From NCBI GenBank assembly GCA_902761035.1, contig CACWIW010000013.1, positions 1 through 60,900 on the forward strand: DNA of 60,900 bases, given 5' to 3'. The translations under genes were made by a program, and so were the position numbers. Shown piece by piece: positions 42,776-51,737 of the stretch. The notes beneath the pieces were generated by a model. The model did not search any database. It saw only the letters and a list, made by a program, of their open reading frames with translations, and had not been told where the DNA came from. The stretch's first letter is position 1, and the number at the start of each line of letters is the position of its first letter. Source of the DNA: an uncultured bacterium. Lineage in GTDB: Bacteria > Verrucomicrobiota > Kiritimatiellia > RFP12 > UBA1067.

Positions 42776-43429
42776 ATGAGAAAGGTTATTGTTATTTTTG
42801 TGTTTTTGTTGTGTGGTGTAGCGGACGCTGTGCCATCAAGATGGAATGGCATTGGATTGTTTAATGGAGAGAGGTATTCAAATGGTTCGCGCGAATTTCA
42901 CTTTGGAACTGATATTTATGGTGAGCATGGAGAATATGCATGGATGCATTCGTTTATTTATGGATATAGGGGAGGCGACGGCCTTTTCCTGAAACATTTT
43001 GATTTTTCTAAAGAGTCCATGGAGCCAACGTTCAACTGGTGGGCTTTAGCCATGTATGGGGATGTCGTAAGCGAGGCTACGTTTGATTTGCTTACACATG
43101 TTGAGGATTTTTACAATACTGATCCAAATGAACCTTACATTGGCGGCACTTTGGTAGAGAATCCAAGTGATTTCTACATGGCGTTCAAAGTTAGTGAAGT
43201 GCTTTTAGAAAACCACGACTATGTCGCGGGTCAGACTTGGTACGGTTGGGTTCATGTTTCCATCGACGACAACTTGACCATGACACTGCTGAGTGAGGGC
43301 ATCAACCTCACCGGCGGTGTGGTGACGGTCGGGGCCACGGCCACCCCTGAGCCGTCGTCGGCGTTGTTGCTGCTCGTGGGCGGCGCGCTGCTGGCATTAA
43401 GACGGAGGAGAACGAATCCCCGAATATGA
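42776..43429 (+). CDS. PEP-CTERM protein 5
   Basis: A 217-residue exported protein (signal VIVIFVFLLCGVADA). The pre-tail segment is WYGWVHVSIDDNLTMTLLSEG, and the tail is TPEPSSALLLLVG, GALLAL, RRRR. It is the most diverged copy, with an AT-rich coding sequence. It follows the protease fragment and closes the cassette region; repeats and no genes follow for about 1 kb. Confidence 0.85.
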   Translation: MRKVIVIFVFLLCGVADAVPSRWNGIGLFNGERYSNGSREFHFGTDIYGEHGEYAWMHSFIYGYRGGDGLFLKHFDFSKESMEPTFNWWALAMYGDVVSEATFDLLTHVEDFYNTDPNEPYIGGTLVENPSDFYMAFKVSEVLLENHDYVAGQTWYGWVHVSIDDNLTMTLLSEGINLTGGVVTVGATATPEPSSALLLLVGGALLALRRRRTNPRI

Positions 43430-43504
43430 ACCTAAGTCAATGCTCAAAAGTAAATTGGATACTAAATGACAGTCTTACGCAGAGGCTTATAGGTATAAAG
43501 AGCT

Positions 43505-43541
43505 CCCAATTCCCAATTCCCAATTCCCAATTCCCCCAATT
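43505..43541. repeat. CCCAATT heptamer tandem repeat
   Basis: Four exact copies of CCCAATT (43505-43532) and a fifth with an extra CC. It lies in the gene-poor stretch 43430-44413. Confidence 0.9.
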
Positions 43542-43549
43542 GTAATACA

Positions 43550-43576
43550 CTTTGCGACCTTTGCGTTCTTTGCGGC
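43550..43576. repeat. CTTTGCGNN nonamer tandem repeat
   Basis: Three 9-bp units CTTTGCGAC, CTTTGCGTT and CTTTGCGGC in a row. No function is apparent. Confidence 0.8.
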
Positions 43577-43654
43577 TAAAAACTGAAATCCAACTTCGAT
43601 TTAGGTTTGTTTCCCATGTTTTGCCTTTGAACTGCTTTCCTGTTTGCCGATTTC

Positions 43655-43871
43655 TGACACCTAGGTGTCACACCCTCTGACACCTAGGTGTCATACCCTC
43701 TGACACCTAGGTGTCATAACCCCTGACAACTAGGTGTCACACCCTCTGACACCTAGGTGTCATAACCCTTGACACCTAGGTGTCACACCCACTGACACCT
43801 AGGTGTCATACCCTCTGGCACCTAGGTGTCATAACCCTTGACACCTAGGTGTCATAACCTCTGGCACCTAA
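43655..43871. repeat. Nine-unit 23-bp array of a 16-bp perfect palindrome
   Basis: The palindrome TGACACCTAGGTGTCA starts at 43655, 43678, 43701, 43724, 43747, 43770, 43793, 43816 and 43839, an exact 23-bp period; a half unit follows at 43862. Units 4 and 8 carry one change each (AACTAGG; TGGCACC). The 7-bp linkers are CACCCTC, TACCCTC, TAACCCT and close variants. It is too short and regular for CRISPR. An array of operators for a dimeric protein, or a minisatellite, is possible. Confidence 0.95.
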
Positions 43872-43879
43872 CAGGGAGA

Positions 43880-44138
43880 ACTGGAGCTGGGACGTATGGC
43901 TTCTCGATCCTGATACTCGGTGGCAAGGTCCCTCTCCTGGTTCAACCACCTGAAGGACCGTACGATGGATCCGCGCTTCGCGACGCTCCTCGGCTACACG
44001 CCGGTCGGTGGACGCGCCGGTCGGTGGCTTGACGGCGATCCGCCGGTGTTCTACGTGGGCGTCAACTACGATACCCGCCCAGCGCGGTATCGACGATTCG
44101 CCGGGCGCATCTGCGTAATTCACCGCCGAGCCTTCTGA
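43880..44138 (+). pseudogene. Remnant of an AAA-ATPase-like/PD-(D/E)XK gene
   Basis: Fragments in different frames resemble two parts of the family seen at 11852. GGKVPLL followed by a frame change to WFNHLKDRTMDPRFATLLGYT parallels TKVSLFSGLN... YAGLLGYT, and then YVGVNYDTR parallels the C-terminal VGINFSSRTR of the nuclease domain. About 250 codons between them are missing. No open frame spans the region. It directly follows the palindrome array, and 44139-44340 holds no gene. Confidence 0.55.
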
Positions 44139-44176
44139 TAATTGGAAACAACTATTGAAAACAACTTGCCTTTGGC

Positions 44177-44198
44177 GCGCGGGCTAACTCGCCCGCGC
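44177..44198. other. GC-rich 8-bp inverted repeat
   Basis: GCGCGGGC (44177-44184), TAACTC, GCCCGCGC (44191-44198). There is no T-run, so it is not a clear terminator. Confidence 0.6.
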
Positions 44199-44356
44199 CC
44201 ATTTGCCGATCCTCACGCTACCAAAATCCAGAATGTTCAAGGTGTGCCCGCAGGATAATGTTGTTCTTGAAAGTTGTCATGGTTGTCTCCAAATCCCAAT
44301 ACGCATGGGTGAAAAACGCAGATGCGCCCCGATTCGCTCATGGAGCCATTCTCGCA

Positions 44357-44385
44357 TTGATTTGGGGGTAAAATTTTGGTAAAAT
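44357..44385 (+). promoter_or_regulatory. Promoter of glgP
   Basis: TTGATT (44357-44362), a 17-bp spacer and TAAAAT (44380-44385) preceded by TGG. The leader would be about 22 bases and includes AGAAGG. Confidence 0.65.
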
Positions 44386-44413
44386 ACTCGCCTCTCTACG
44401 GAATAGAAGGAAC

Positions 44414-46888
44414 ATGGAGATGGAAAACGGCAAGACGGACGACCGCAGGGTCGTCAACACCGTGCAGGGCCTGAAAGAGGACTTTGCATGGCATTTGCGC
44501 TATACACTGGCGAAATACGACGGAAAATCCACGCCTCGTGACCAGTACACGGCGTTCGCCTACGCGGTGCGCGACCGGCTCGTGGAGCGCTGGATGGAGA
44601 CGCAGGAACGCTACCACCGCCAGAACGAGCGGCGCGTCTACTACCTTTCGCTTGAATTCCTCATCGGGCGTCTACTCGGCAACAACGTGATCAACCTCAA
44701 GCTCGACCGCGAGTGCACGGAGGCGTTGAAGGAGTACGGCATCAACTGGAACTCGTTGCGCGACTTCGAGGTGGACGCCGGCCTTGGCAACGGCGGCCTC
44801 GGGCGGCTTGCGGCGTGCTTCCTCGACTCGATGTCCACCCTCGACCTCGCCGGCATGGGCTACGGCCTTCGGTACGACTACGGCATCTTCCGCCAGCGCA
44901 TCGTGGACGGACAGCAGGTTGAGGAGCCGGACCACTGGCTCAAGGACGGCTATCCGTGGGAGTTCGCGCGTCCCGAGTACGCGCAGATCGTCCAGTTCGG
45001 CGGCCGCGTGGAGTACGTGGAGGACGGCGGGAAGCCGAAATGGGTGTGGAAGGGCGCCGAGCAGGTGCAGGGCATCCCCTACGACCTGCCCATCGTCGGC
45101 TACAAAAACGCCGTGAACACCCTCCGCCTCTGGAGCGCGAAGGCGGTGGACGAGTTCGACCTCGCGGACTTCAACAAGGGGTCATACGTGGAGGCGGTCG
45201 AGACGAAGGTGCTTGCCGAGAACCTCACGAAGGTCCTCTACCCGAACGACAACACGACGGCCGGCAAGGAGCTGCGCCTCCGCCAGCAGTATTTCTTCAC
45301 GCGCTGCTCGCTCGCGGACATCCTGCGCCGTTTCGTGGAAGACAACGGCTCCTCCGACTGGTCGAAGCTCCCCGACAAGGCGTTCATCCACTTGAACGAG
45401 ACGCATCCCGCGCTCGTCATCCCCGAGCTCATGCGCGTGTTGGTGGACGAGGAGGGCGTGGAGTGGGATCAGGCCTGGGACATCACGTGCCGCACGACCG
45501 GCTACACGAACCACACGATCCTCCCGGAGGCGCTCGAGAAGTGGCCCGTCCCGATGATGGAGCGTCTGCTGCCCCGCCATCTCCAGATCATTTACGAGAT
45601 CAACGGACGCTTCCTGCGTCAGATTTCCGCGCTGTTCCCCGGAGACCAGGACCGCCTTTCGCGCATGAGCCTCATCGACGAGGGGGGCGAGCGCTACGTG
45701 CGCATGGCCAACCTCGCCATCATCGGCTCCTCCAGCGTTAACGGCGTCGCGCAGCTCCACTCGCAGATTCTCAAGGAATCCCTCTTCAAGGACTTCTACG
45801 AGCTCCTGCCCGAACACTTCCACAACGTGACTAACGGCATAACGCCGCGTCGCTGGCTCCTCAAGGCCAACCCGGCGCTCGCTCAGCTCATCACGGAGAA
45901 GATCGGCGACGGCTGGATCACGCGCCTCGACGAGCTGAAGCAGCTTGAGGCTTACGCGCAGGATCCCTCGTTCCTAGACTGTCTCGCGCGGATCAAGCTC
46001 TCGAACAAGCGCGTCCTCTCCAACTACGTGGCGCACACTGTGGGCGCGAAGCTCGACCCCGCCGCGATCTTCGACGTGCAGGTGAAGCGCCTCCACGAGT
46101 ACAAGCGCCAGCTCCTGCTCGCGCTCTACATCATCATCTTCTACAACCGCCTCATCAACGACCCGACCTACGACCCCGTGCCGCGCGCGTTCATCTTCGC
46201 GGCAAAGGCCGCGCCGGGCTACTACATGGCGAAGCTGATCATCCGCCTCATCCACGGCATAGCAGGTGTCGTGAACGGCAACCCCCGCACGCGCGGCAAG
46301 CTCACCGTCGCCTTCCTGCCGGACTACCGCGTGTCGCTCGCCGAGAAGATCATGCCCGCCGCCGAACTGAGCGAGCAGATTTCGCTCGCCGGCACGGAGG
46401 CAAGCGGCACCGGCAACATGAAGTTCATGATCAACGGCGCGCTCACGCTCGGCACGTACGACGGTGCGAACGTGGAGATCAACGAGGAAGTCGGGGACGA
46501 CAACATGTTCCTCTTCGGCCTCCGCACAGAGGATGTCGCCCGGCTCCGTCCGTCCTACAACTCGCGCGATACGTACCGCTCCGACCCGGAGATCCGCCTG
46601 GCGCTGGACATGATCCGCCGCAATGCGTTCTCCGTGCTCCAGCCGGGCCTCTTCGACCCGATCATCCGCGCGCTCCTGGACTACAACGACTACTACATGC
46701 TCCTCGCCGACCTGCGCAGCTACTGCGAGGCGCAGGACCGCGTGGACGCGACGTACCGCGACCAGGCCAAGTGGAACGCGATGTCGCTCGTCAACATCGC
46801 CCGCTCCGGCCGCTTCTCTAGCGACCGTGCCGTGTTGGAGTACGCGCGCGACATCTGGCACGTCGAGCCCGTGAATTTCGGGAGCTGA
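44414..46888 (+). CDS. glgP: Glycogen/starch phosphorylase
   Basis: An 824-residue PLP enzyme that releases glucose-1-phosphate from glycogen or maltodextrin in the cytoplasm. The family landmarks are YYLSLEFLIGRLLGNN, DAGLGNGGLGRLAACF, GYGLRYDYGIF, HLNETHPAL, NVTNGITPRRWL, VQVKRLHEYKRQLL, and the PLP-lysine segment EASGTGNMKFMINGALT near the C-terminus. Length is normal for the family. ATG 44414 gives the longest form; ATG 44420 has better spacing to AAGG. It is monocistronic behind its own promoter, and no other glycogen gene is in the window. Confidence 0.97.
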   Translation: MEMENGKTDDRRVVNTVQGLKEDFAWHLRYTLAKYDGKSTPRDQYTAFAYAVRDRLVERWMETQERYHRQNERRVYYLSLEFLIGRLLGNNVINLKLDRECTEALKEYGINWNSLRDFEVDAGLGNGGLGRLAACFLDSMSTLDLAGMGYGLRYDYGIFRQRIVDGQQVEEPDHWLKDGYPWEFARPEYAQIVQFGGRVEYVEDGGKPKWVWKGAEQVQGIPYDLPIVGYKNAVNTLRLWSAKAVDEFDLADFNKGSYVEAVETKVLAENLTKVLYPNDNTTAGKELRLRQQYFFTRCSLADILRRFVEDNGSSDWSKLPDKAFIHLNETHPALVIPELMRVLVDEEGVEWDQAWDITCRTTGYTNHTILPEALEKWPVPMMERLLPRHLQIIYEINGRFLRQISALFPGDQDRLSRMSLIDEGGERYVRMANLAIIGSSSVNGVAQLHSQILKESLFKDFYELLPEHFHNVTNGITPRRWLLKANPALAQLITEKIGDGWITRLDELKQLEAYAQDPSFLDCLARIKLSNKRVLSNYVAHTVGAKLDPAAIFDVQVKRLHEYKRQLLLALYIIIFYNRLINDPTYDPVPRAFIFAAKAAPGYYMAKLIIRLIHGIAGVVNGNPRTRGKLTVAFLPDYRVSLAEKIMPAAELSEQISLAGTEASGTGNMKFMINGALTLGTYDGANVEINEEVGDDNMFLFGLRTEDVARLRPSYNSRDTYRSDPEIRLALDMIRRNAFSVLQPGLFDPIIRALLDYNDYYMLLADLRSYCEAQDRVDATYRDQAKWNAMSLVNIARSGRFSSDRAVLEYARDIWHVEPVNFGS

Positions 46889-46924
46889 ACCAACTAACGT
46901 TAACAAGGCAAAAGGGTAACCAAA

Positions 46925-49294
46925 ATGAAGAAACTGCTGCTCTGCATGGTGATGGCCGCATGCGCGGCGCATGCCGCGAAGGTTTCGTCCGTTTCCGTTA
47001 AGCTGGCGGACGGCGGCGAGGACGCGGGCGACGTGCTCGCCCGCTGCATGGTGAAGGCCGGCGACGAGTACGACCCGCAGCAATGCGCGCGGGACGTGCG
47101 CACGTTGCGCGATACCAACGAGTTCGAGGACATCACCGTCAAGGCCGACCAGGCCGCAGACGGCGTGTCGGTAACCTACGTCGTTACGCGGAAGAAGCGT
47201 TTCCAGGGTCCGCTCAACGTGAAAGGCAACGACTACTGGGGCGTTGGCAAGATCACCAACCTCTCCGAGCTGCGCGACGGCTACCCGTACGGCGAGGCCG
47301 AGATCGCCGCCGCCGCCGGACGCATCCGCGACGCATACCTTCGGAAGTTCTTCCCAGACGTTCGCGTGACGCCCCGCGTCGAGCCCGTGGAAGGTTCCCC
47401 GAATGCCTTCAAGGTCACGATGGAGATTGAGGAGGGGCCGCGCGTCAAGATGCGCAAGTTCACGTACAAGGGCATTGAGGGCGTCGAGGAGGGCGAGCTT
47501 AACGAGAGCATAGAGCAGTACCCCTGGTGGAACCCGATTGGCTGGTTCATCGACACGCCCGCAACGCCCCAGGAACTCGCCGAGGCGCGCGACAAGATCG
47601 CCGACCACTACCGCAACCTCGGCTATCTCGATGTTTCGGTCTCGCTCCCCGAGGCCGTCCCCGTGGAGGGCGTCTCCAACAAGATCGACCGCGTGTTTAC
47701 GATCGTCGAGGGCACCCGCTACAAGGTGGGGAACATGTCCGTCACCGGCGTGAAGCAGTATCCTGCGGATGCCGTTCTAGGTGCCGTGAAGGACCTCAAG
47801 ACCGGCGATATCGCGAGTGCCAAGGCCCTGTCCGATGCGGCGCACGCGATTGAGGTGTACTGCGGGTCGGGCGAGAAGGCGCTTGCGGATACGCACGTCA
47901 CCGTGCGCCGGATTCCCACGGAAGAATATGGCGACACCGTGGACCTCGTGTTCGCCGTCGAGGAGGGCGTGCCCGTGATCATCCGCAATGTGCTCATTCG
48001 CGGCAATGACTACACCAAAGACAAGGTGATCCGCCGCGAGATCGGCCTTTCGCCGGGCGATCCCATGCTGGCGAATCTCGCCGAGCGCTCAAAGCACCGT
48101 CTTGAAAATCTGCACTACTTCAAGCGCGTGCAGTACTCTCTCGAGAAGGTGGAGGGAGGAGAATCCAAGAACGGCGCCCCGGAGGAGCGCGACCTCGTGT
48201 TCGAGGTGGAGGAGCAGACCACTGGTGGCTTCATGGTCGGCATCGGCGCCGGTTCCGAAGATTCGGTGTTCGGCCAGATCGAAATCCATGAAAACAACTT
48301 CGATCTTTTCAATCCCTGGCGTTTCCGTGGCGGCGGGCAGAAGGGCCGCATCCTCGTGCAGGCCGGCCCGCGCATCCAGACCTACGAGGCGTCGGTAACC
48401 GAGCCATGGCTGTTTAACCGTCATCTCGAGCTTACCGTTACGGGCTACCGCCGCCAGCGCTGGTTCGACGACTACGACGTGATCCGCAGCGGCGTTGAGG
48501 CCTCACTCAGCTATCCCGTCCAGTTCTGGCCCGGTTGGAAGCCGTTCGGACGCTTCGGCGTGTCCATCGCGGCCGAGTTCGTCCAGATGGAGGACGTCGA
48601 GAAGGACCTGCTCTACGAGCATCCGCACGACGACGAGCCGCGCCGTCTCCTGCGCGAGCAGGAGGACAAGTACGGCGACAGCTGGGAAATCCCGTTTGTC
48701 GTCTTCTGGCGCAACGACACGCGCGACGAATTCCTCTTCCCGAAGAAGGGCTATCTCTTCAACGTCCACGGCGACATCGTGGGCGGCGACAACTCGTACT
48801 GGCGCACGGGTTTCCGCTACCGCCATTACTTGACGGTCATAAAGAAGTGGGGGCACGTGCTCCAGTGGGGGCTCCGCGGAGAGACGCTCGACGACTTCAG
48901 CGGCGGCCTGCCGATCTACGACAAGCTCTTCCTCGGCGGCTCGCGCTCCATCCGCGGCGTCGACTTCCGCGAAATCGCCCCGCGCGTCTACTCCCGCGAG
49001 AACAAGCGCGGACACTACGTCCCGTGGGGCGGCCAGACGAGCTGGTGCGCCACGATGGAGTACTCCGTGCCCGTCGTGAAGATGATCCGCATCGCCGCGT
49101 TCACCGACCTCGGCAGCGTCGGGGAAGACGAGTTCGACCTCGACACCGACTGGTTCTGCTGGTCTGTGGGCCTTGGTCTGCGCCTCGACCTCCCGCAGTT
49201 CCCGATCCGCCTCGACTTCGCCGTGCCGGTCGTCGATCCGGACGAGGACGTTGACGAAAAGGTGTTCTCGTTCACGATCGGGTATGATTTCTAA
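46925..49294 (+). CDS. bamA: Outer membrane assembly factor BamA (Omp85)
   Basis: A 789-residue outer-membrane protein that inserts beta-barrels. The signal peptide is LLLCMVMAACAAHA. POTRA-type repeats fill residues about 20-430 (LNVKGNDYWGVGKI, VKMRKFTYKGIEGV, VGNMSVTGVKQYP, IRNVLIRGNDYTKDKVIRRE). The barrel follows, with the Omp85 loop motif seen as GGSRSIRGVDF and a C-terminal Phe (TIGYDF) as a barrel sorting signal. It is followed by skp and lpxD, the order common in Gram-negative genomes, which supports the name. Confidence 0.95.
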   Translation: MKKLLLCMVMAACAAHAAKVSSVSVKLADGGEDAGDVLARCMVKAGDEYDPQQCARDVRTLRDTNEFEDITVKADQAADGVSVTYVVTRKKRFQGPLNVKGNDYWGVGKITNLSELRDGYPYGEAEIAAAAGRIRDAYLRKFFPDVRVTPRVEPVEGSPNAFKVTMEIEEGPRVKMRKFTYKGIEGVEEGELNESIEQYPWWNPIGWFIDTPATPQELAEARDKIADHYRNLGYLDVSVSLPEAVPVEGVSNKIDRVFTIVEGTRYKVGNMSVTGVKQYPADAVLGAVKDLKTGDIASAKALSDAAHAIEVYCGSGEKALADTHVTVRRIPTEEYGDTVDLVFAVEEGVPVIIRNVLIRGNDYTKDKVIRREIGLSPGDPMLANLAERSKHRLENLHYFKRVQYSLEKVEGGESKNGAPEERDLVFEVEEQTTGGFMVGIGAGSEDSVFGQIEIHENNFDLFNPWRFRGGGQKGRILVQAGPRIQTYEASVTEPWLFNRHLELTVTGYRRQRWFDDYDVIRSGVEASLSYPVQFWPGWKPFGRFGVSIAAEFVQMEDVEKDLLYEHPHDDEPRRLLREQEDKYGDSWEIPFVVFWRNDTRDEFLFPKKGYLFNVHGDIVGGDNSYWRTGFRYRHYLTVIKKWGHVLQWGLRGETLDDFSGGLPIYDKLFLGGSRSIRGVDFREIAPRVYSRENKRGHYVPWGGQTSWCATMEYSVPVVKMIRIAAFTDLGSVGEDEFDLDTDWFCWSVGLGLRLDLPQFPIRLDFAVPVVDPDEDVDEKVFSFTIGYDF

Positions 49295-49295
49295 A

Positions 49296-49365
49296 GTGTA
49301 AAAGTTGAAAGTGTAAAGTGTAAAAAGTAAAATGAAGATCCCGAATGTCGGCTGTCGAATGCCGA
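49296..49365. repeat. Low-complexity GTGTAAA / GAATGTC repeats between bamA and skp
   Basis: Several irregular copies of AAGTGTAAA (49294-49325) and then of CGAATGTC or CGAATGCC (49341-49368). No promoter or terminator is clear here. Confidence 0.55.
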
Positions 49366-49396
49366 ATGTCAAGGGAAGTGATAAAGGAAAATTAAA

Positions 49397-49969
49397 ATGA
49401 AGAAGATCATGATGCTGGCGGCGATGGCCGCTATGATGACGGCAGTGGCCGAGATGAAGGTCGGTACGGTGAACATGGTGGATCTCGTGCGGCTCCACCC
49501 CGACCATGAGAAAAACCGCACGCTCGTGAAGACGACAGACAGCGACTACAAGGCAAAGCTGGATGCGAAGCAGGACGAGTTGAAGGAGATCGCCGAGGAG
49601 GGCAAGAAGGCTCAGGGAGACCTCCAGAACCCGATGCTCTCCACTTCCGCGCGTGCAGAGGCCCAGAAGAAACTAGAGGGCATTCAGCAGCGTTTTCTCA
49701 CTGGGCAGCAGGAAATGCGACAGATGGCGTCGCGTTTCCAGGGTGATCTGAGCGATCTGGAGTCGCGTCTCATCAAGCTTGAGACCGATGACATCCGCGC
49801 GAAGATCAGTGCCTACGCGAAGAAGCACGGCTATGACTTCATCGCCGACGGCACCATTCTCGCGTTCGCAAAGGAATCATACGACGTCACGGACGATATT
49901 CTCAAGTCCATGGGCGTTGATCCCGCTAAGCGGAAAGAAAAGGCGAAGAAAGCCGATGCGGGCAAGTGA
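49397..49969 (+). CDS. skp: OmpH/Skp-family periplasmic chaperone
   Basis: A 190-residue exported protein (signal MMLAAMAAMMTAVA). The mature start KVGTVNMVDLVRLHP fits OmpH/Skp, followed by a long charged coiled coil (ELKEIAEEGKKAQGD... QEMRQMASRFQGDLSDLES) and a C-terminal return strand (KHGYDFIADGTILAFA). Skp holds unfolded outer-membrane proteins for BamA. It lies between bamA and lpxD, with which it overlaps by 14 bp. GGAAAATTAAA precedes the ATG. Confidence 0.88.
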   Translation: MKKIMMLAAMAAMMTAVAEMKVGTVNMVDLVRLHPDHEKNRTLVKTTDSDYKAKLDAKQDELKEIAEEGKKAQGDLQNPMLSTSARAEAQKKLEGIQQRFLTGQQEMRQMASRFQGDLSDLESRLIKLETDDIRAKISAYAKKHGYDFIADGTILAFAKESYDVTDDILKSMGVDPAKRKEKAKKADAGK

Positions 49970-51002
49970 CCTAGCCGCTCGGATCGGCGGCGTCCTCGAA
50001 GGGGACGACGTGGAGATCACCGCCTGCGCGGGCCTCGAGGAGGCCCGTCCGGGCGATCTTTCTTTCTGCAAGGACGCGAAACACGTCCCGCTCGTGCAGG
50101 CCACGAGGGCTTCCGCGATACTCCTGCCGCCGGACTGGACGCACGGCGCGCCGTGTGCCATCATCCGCGTGGTGGACCCGAATCACGCCTGCATGGCCGC
50201 CGCCGAGCTCTTCGCCCCGCCCGCACCGGTGCGCGCGCCCGGCGTCCACCCGACAGCCATCATTGATCCGTCGGCACGCCTCGGGGTGAACGTCCATGTG
50301 GGCGCGTACACGATCATAGAGAAGGGCACGGAGATCGGCGACAACTGCGTGATCGAGGCGCAGGTGTTCATCGGCGAGAACTGCTCCGTCGGCGCCGGAT
50401 CGCATTTCTACCCGCAGGTCACGTTGCGCGAAGGCACGAAAGTCGGCAAGGGCGTGATCCTGCACTGCGGCGTGCGCCTCGGCGGCGATGGCTACGGCTA
50501 CAACACCACGATGGAGAACGGTCTTCCGAAGATCGAGAAGATACCGCAGCTCGGCATCGTGGAGCTCGGCGACGGCGTGGAGATCGGGTCGAACACCACG
50601 ATTGACCGCGCGCGCATCGGCCGCACCTACATCGGGCCGATGACGAAGATCGACAACCTGGTGCAGATCGGGCACAACGTGAAGGTGGCGGGCTATTCCG
50701 GCATCATCGCCCAGGCCGGCGTGGCCGGCTCCACGCAGATCGGCACGGGCTGCCTCATCTGGGCGCAGGCCGGCATTTCCGGCCACATCAAGATCGCGGA
50801 CGGCGTGCAGGTGGGCCCGCAGGCGGGCGTGCCGCAGTCGCTCGACGGCAGCGAGAAGTACGTGGTGGGCACTCCCGCCACGTCGCTCAAGAACGTGGCC
50901 GCCATCACCCTCGCGCCGAAGATGATAATGAAGCTCCGTCAGGACGTCAAGGCCCTCAAGCAGGACGTTGCCAAACTTTCCGGCACGACAGGACCCGCAT
51001 GA
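49956..51002 (+). CDS. lpxD: UDP-3-O-(3-hydroxyacyl)glucosamine N-acyltransferase
   Basis: A 348-residue lipid A enzyme that adds the N-linked acyl chain to UDP-3-O-acylglucosamine. The N-terminal part (about 1-100) has ARPGDLSFCKDAKH; the hexapeptide left-handed beta-helix runs from about 105 to 310 with repeats such as IGDNCVIEAQVFIGENCSVG and the catalytic-region segment IGHNVKVAGYSGII. A C-terminal helix (MKLRQDVKALKQDVAKL) closes it. Start ATG 49956 lies inside the end of skp. The stop overlaps the glycosyltransferase start (ATGA). Confidence 0.95.
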   Translation: MRASDLAARIGGVLEGDDVEITACAGLEEARPGDLSFCKDAKHVPLVQATRASAILLPPDWTHGAPCAIIRVVDPNHACMAAAELFAPPAPVRAPGVHPTAIIDPSARLGVNVHVGAYTIIEKGTEIGDNCVIEAQVFIGENCSVGAGSHFYPQVTLREGTKVGKGVILHCGVRLGGDGYGYNTTMENGLPKIEKIPQLGIVELGDGVEIGSNTTIDRARIGRTYIGPMTKIDNLVQIGHNVKVAGYSGIIAQAGVAGSTQIGTGCLIWAQAGISGHIKIADGVQVGPQAGVPQSLDGSEKYVVGTPATSLKNVAAITLAPKMIMKLRQDVKALKQDVAKLSGTTGPA

Positions 51003-51724
51003 AACCAGTCGTCGTCATACCGACCTACAACGAACGCGAGAACGTGGAGGCCATGGCCGCCGCAGTTCTTGCCGAGTTGCCGTCCGAGGGGCAGCTGCTG
51101 TTCCTCGACGACAACTCTCCGGACGGTACGGGCGCGGTGATCGACTCCATCTGTGTACGGGAAAGCCGCGTCCACGTGATGCACCGCGAGAAGAAGGAAG
51201 GTCTTGGCCGCGCCTACGTGGCCGGATTCGCCGAGGCCCTGCGGATGGGGGCGACGCACGTCATAGAGATGGACTGCGATTTCTCGCACGACCCGAAGGA
51301 CGTTCCGCGCTTGCTTGCGGCGGTCGCGGGGCGACCGCCCTACCAGGAGGGCGGAGCGGACGTCGCGATCGGCTCGCGCTACGTGAAGGGCGGCAAGTGC
51401 GTGGGCTGGCCTTTCCGCCGCTGGCTCATTTCGCGCGCGGGGGGCATCTTCATCCGTTTCATGCTTGGCGTTCCGGTAAAGGACCCCACGGGCGGGTTCA
51501 AGTGTTTCACGCGTCGCGCGCTTGAGTCGCTGGGCGACTTCTCGACGATCAAGTCCTTCGGCTACTCGTTCCAGATGGAAATGAACTACCGCATGTGGCA
51601 GGCTGGACTGAAGCTCGTTGAAGTTCCAATCACATTTTCCGAGCGCCGCGCTGGCGCATCGAAGATATCTGGTTCCATAGCTATTGAATCCCTCAAGATG
51701 GTTTTCAAGCTGAAGTTCAGCTGA
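50999..51724 (+). CDS. Polyprenol-phosphate-type glycosyltransferase (GT2)
   Basis: A 241-residue family-2 glycosyltransferase of the dolichol/polyprenol monophosphomannose synthase type. It shows VVIPTYNERENV at the start, LFLDDNSPDGTG, GLGRAYVAGF, MDCDFSHDP (DxD-like metal site) and VKDPTGGFKCFTRRAL. There is no membrane domain, as in single-domain synthases. A GGCGGTCGC palindrome (51319-51350) has added AAVAGRPPYQEGG between the DxD motif and ADVAIGSRY. It is coupled to lpxD, suggesting an envelope glycan role. The sugar and acceptor are unknown. Confidence 0.88.
   Translation: MKPVVVIPTYNERENVEAMAAAVLAELPSEGQLLFLDDNSPDGTGAVIDSICVRESRVHVMHREKKEGLGRAYVAGFAEALRMGATHVIEMDCDFSHDPKDVPRLLAAVAGRPPYQEGGADVAIGSRYVKGGKCVGWPFRRWLISRAGGIFIRFMLGVPVKDPTGGFKCFTRRALESLGDFSTIKSFGYSFQMEMNYRMWQAGLKLVEVPITFSERRAGASKISGSIAIESLKMVFKLKFS
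51319..51350 (+). repeat. In-frame GGCGGTCGC palindrome in the GT2 gene
   Basis: GGCGGTCGC (51319-51327), GGG, GCGACCGCC (51331-51339), then CTACCAGGAGG. It matches the copy at 41842 almost base for base and encodes the same AAVAGRPPYQE peptide in the same frame. Confidence 0.9.
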
Positions 51725-51737
51725 CCCATGCCGATTT

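Noticed and set aside
43655..43871. CRISPR array
   Set aside because: The repeats are 16-bp full palindromes and the spacers only 7 bp and nearly constant; no cas gene is present.
44177..44198. Terminator upstream of glgP
   Set aside because: A good GC stem but no following T-run; listed only as an inverted repeat.
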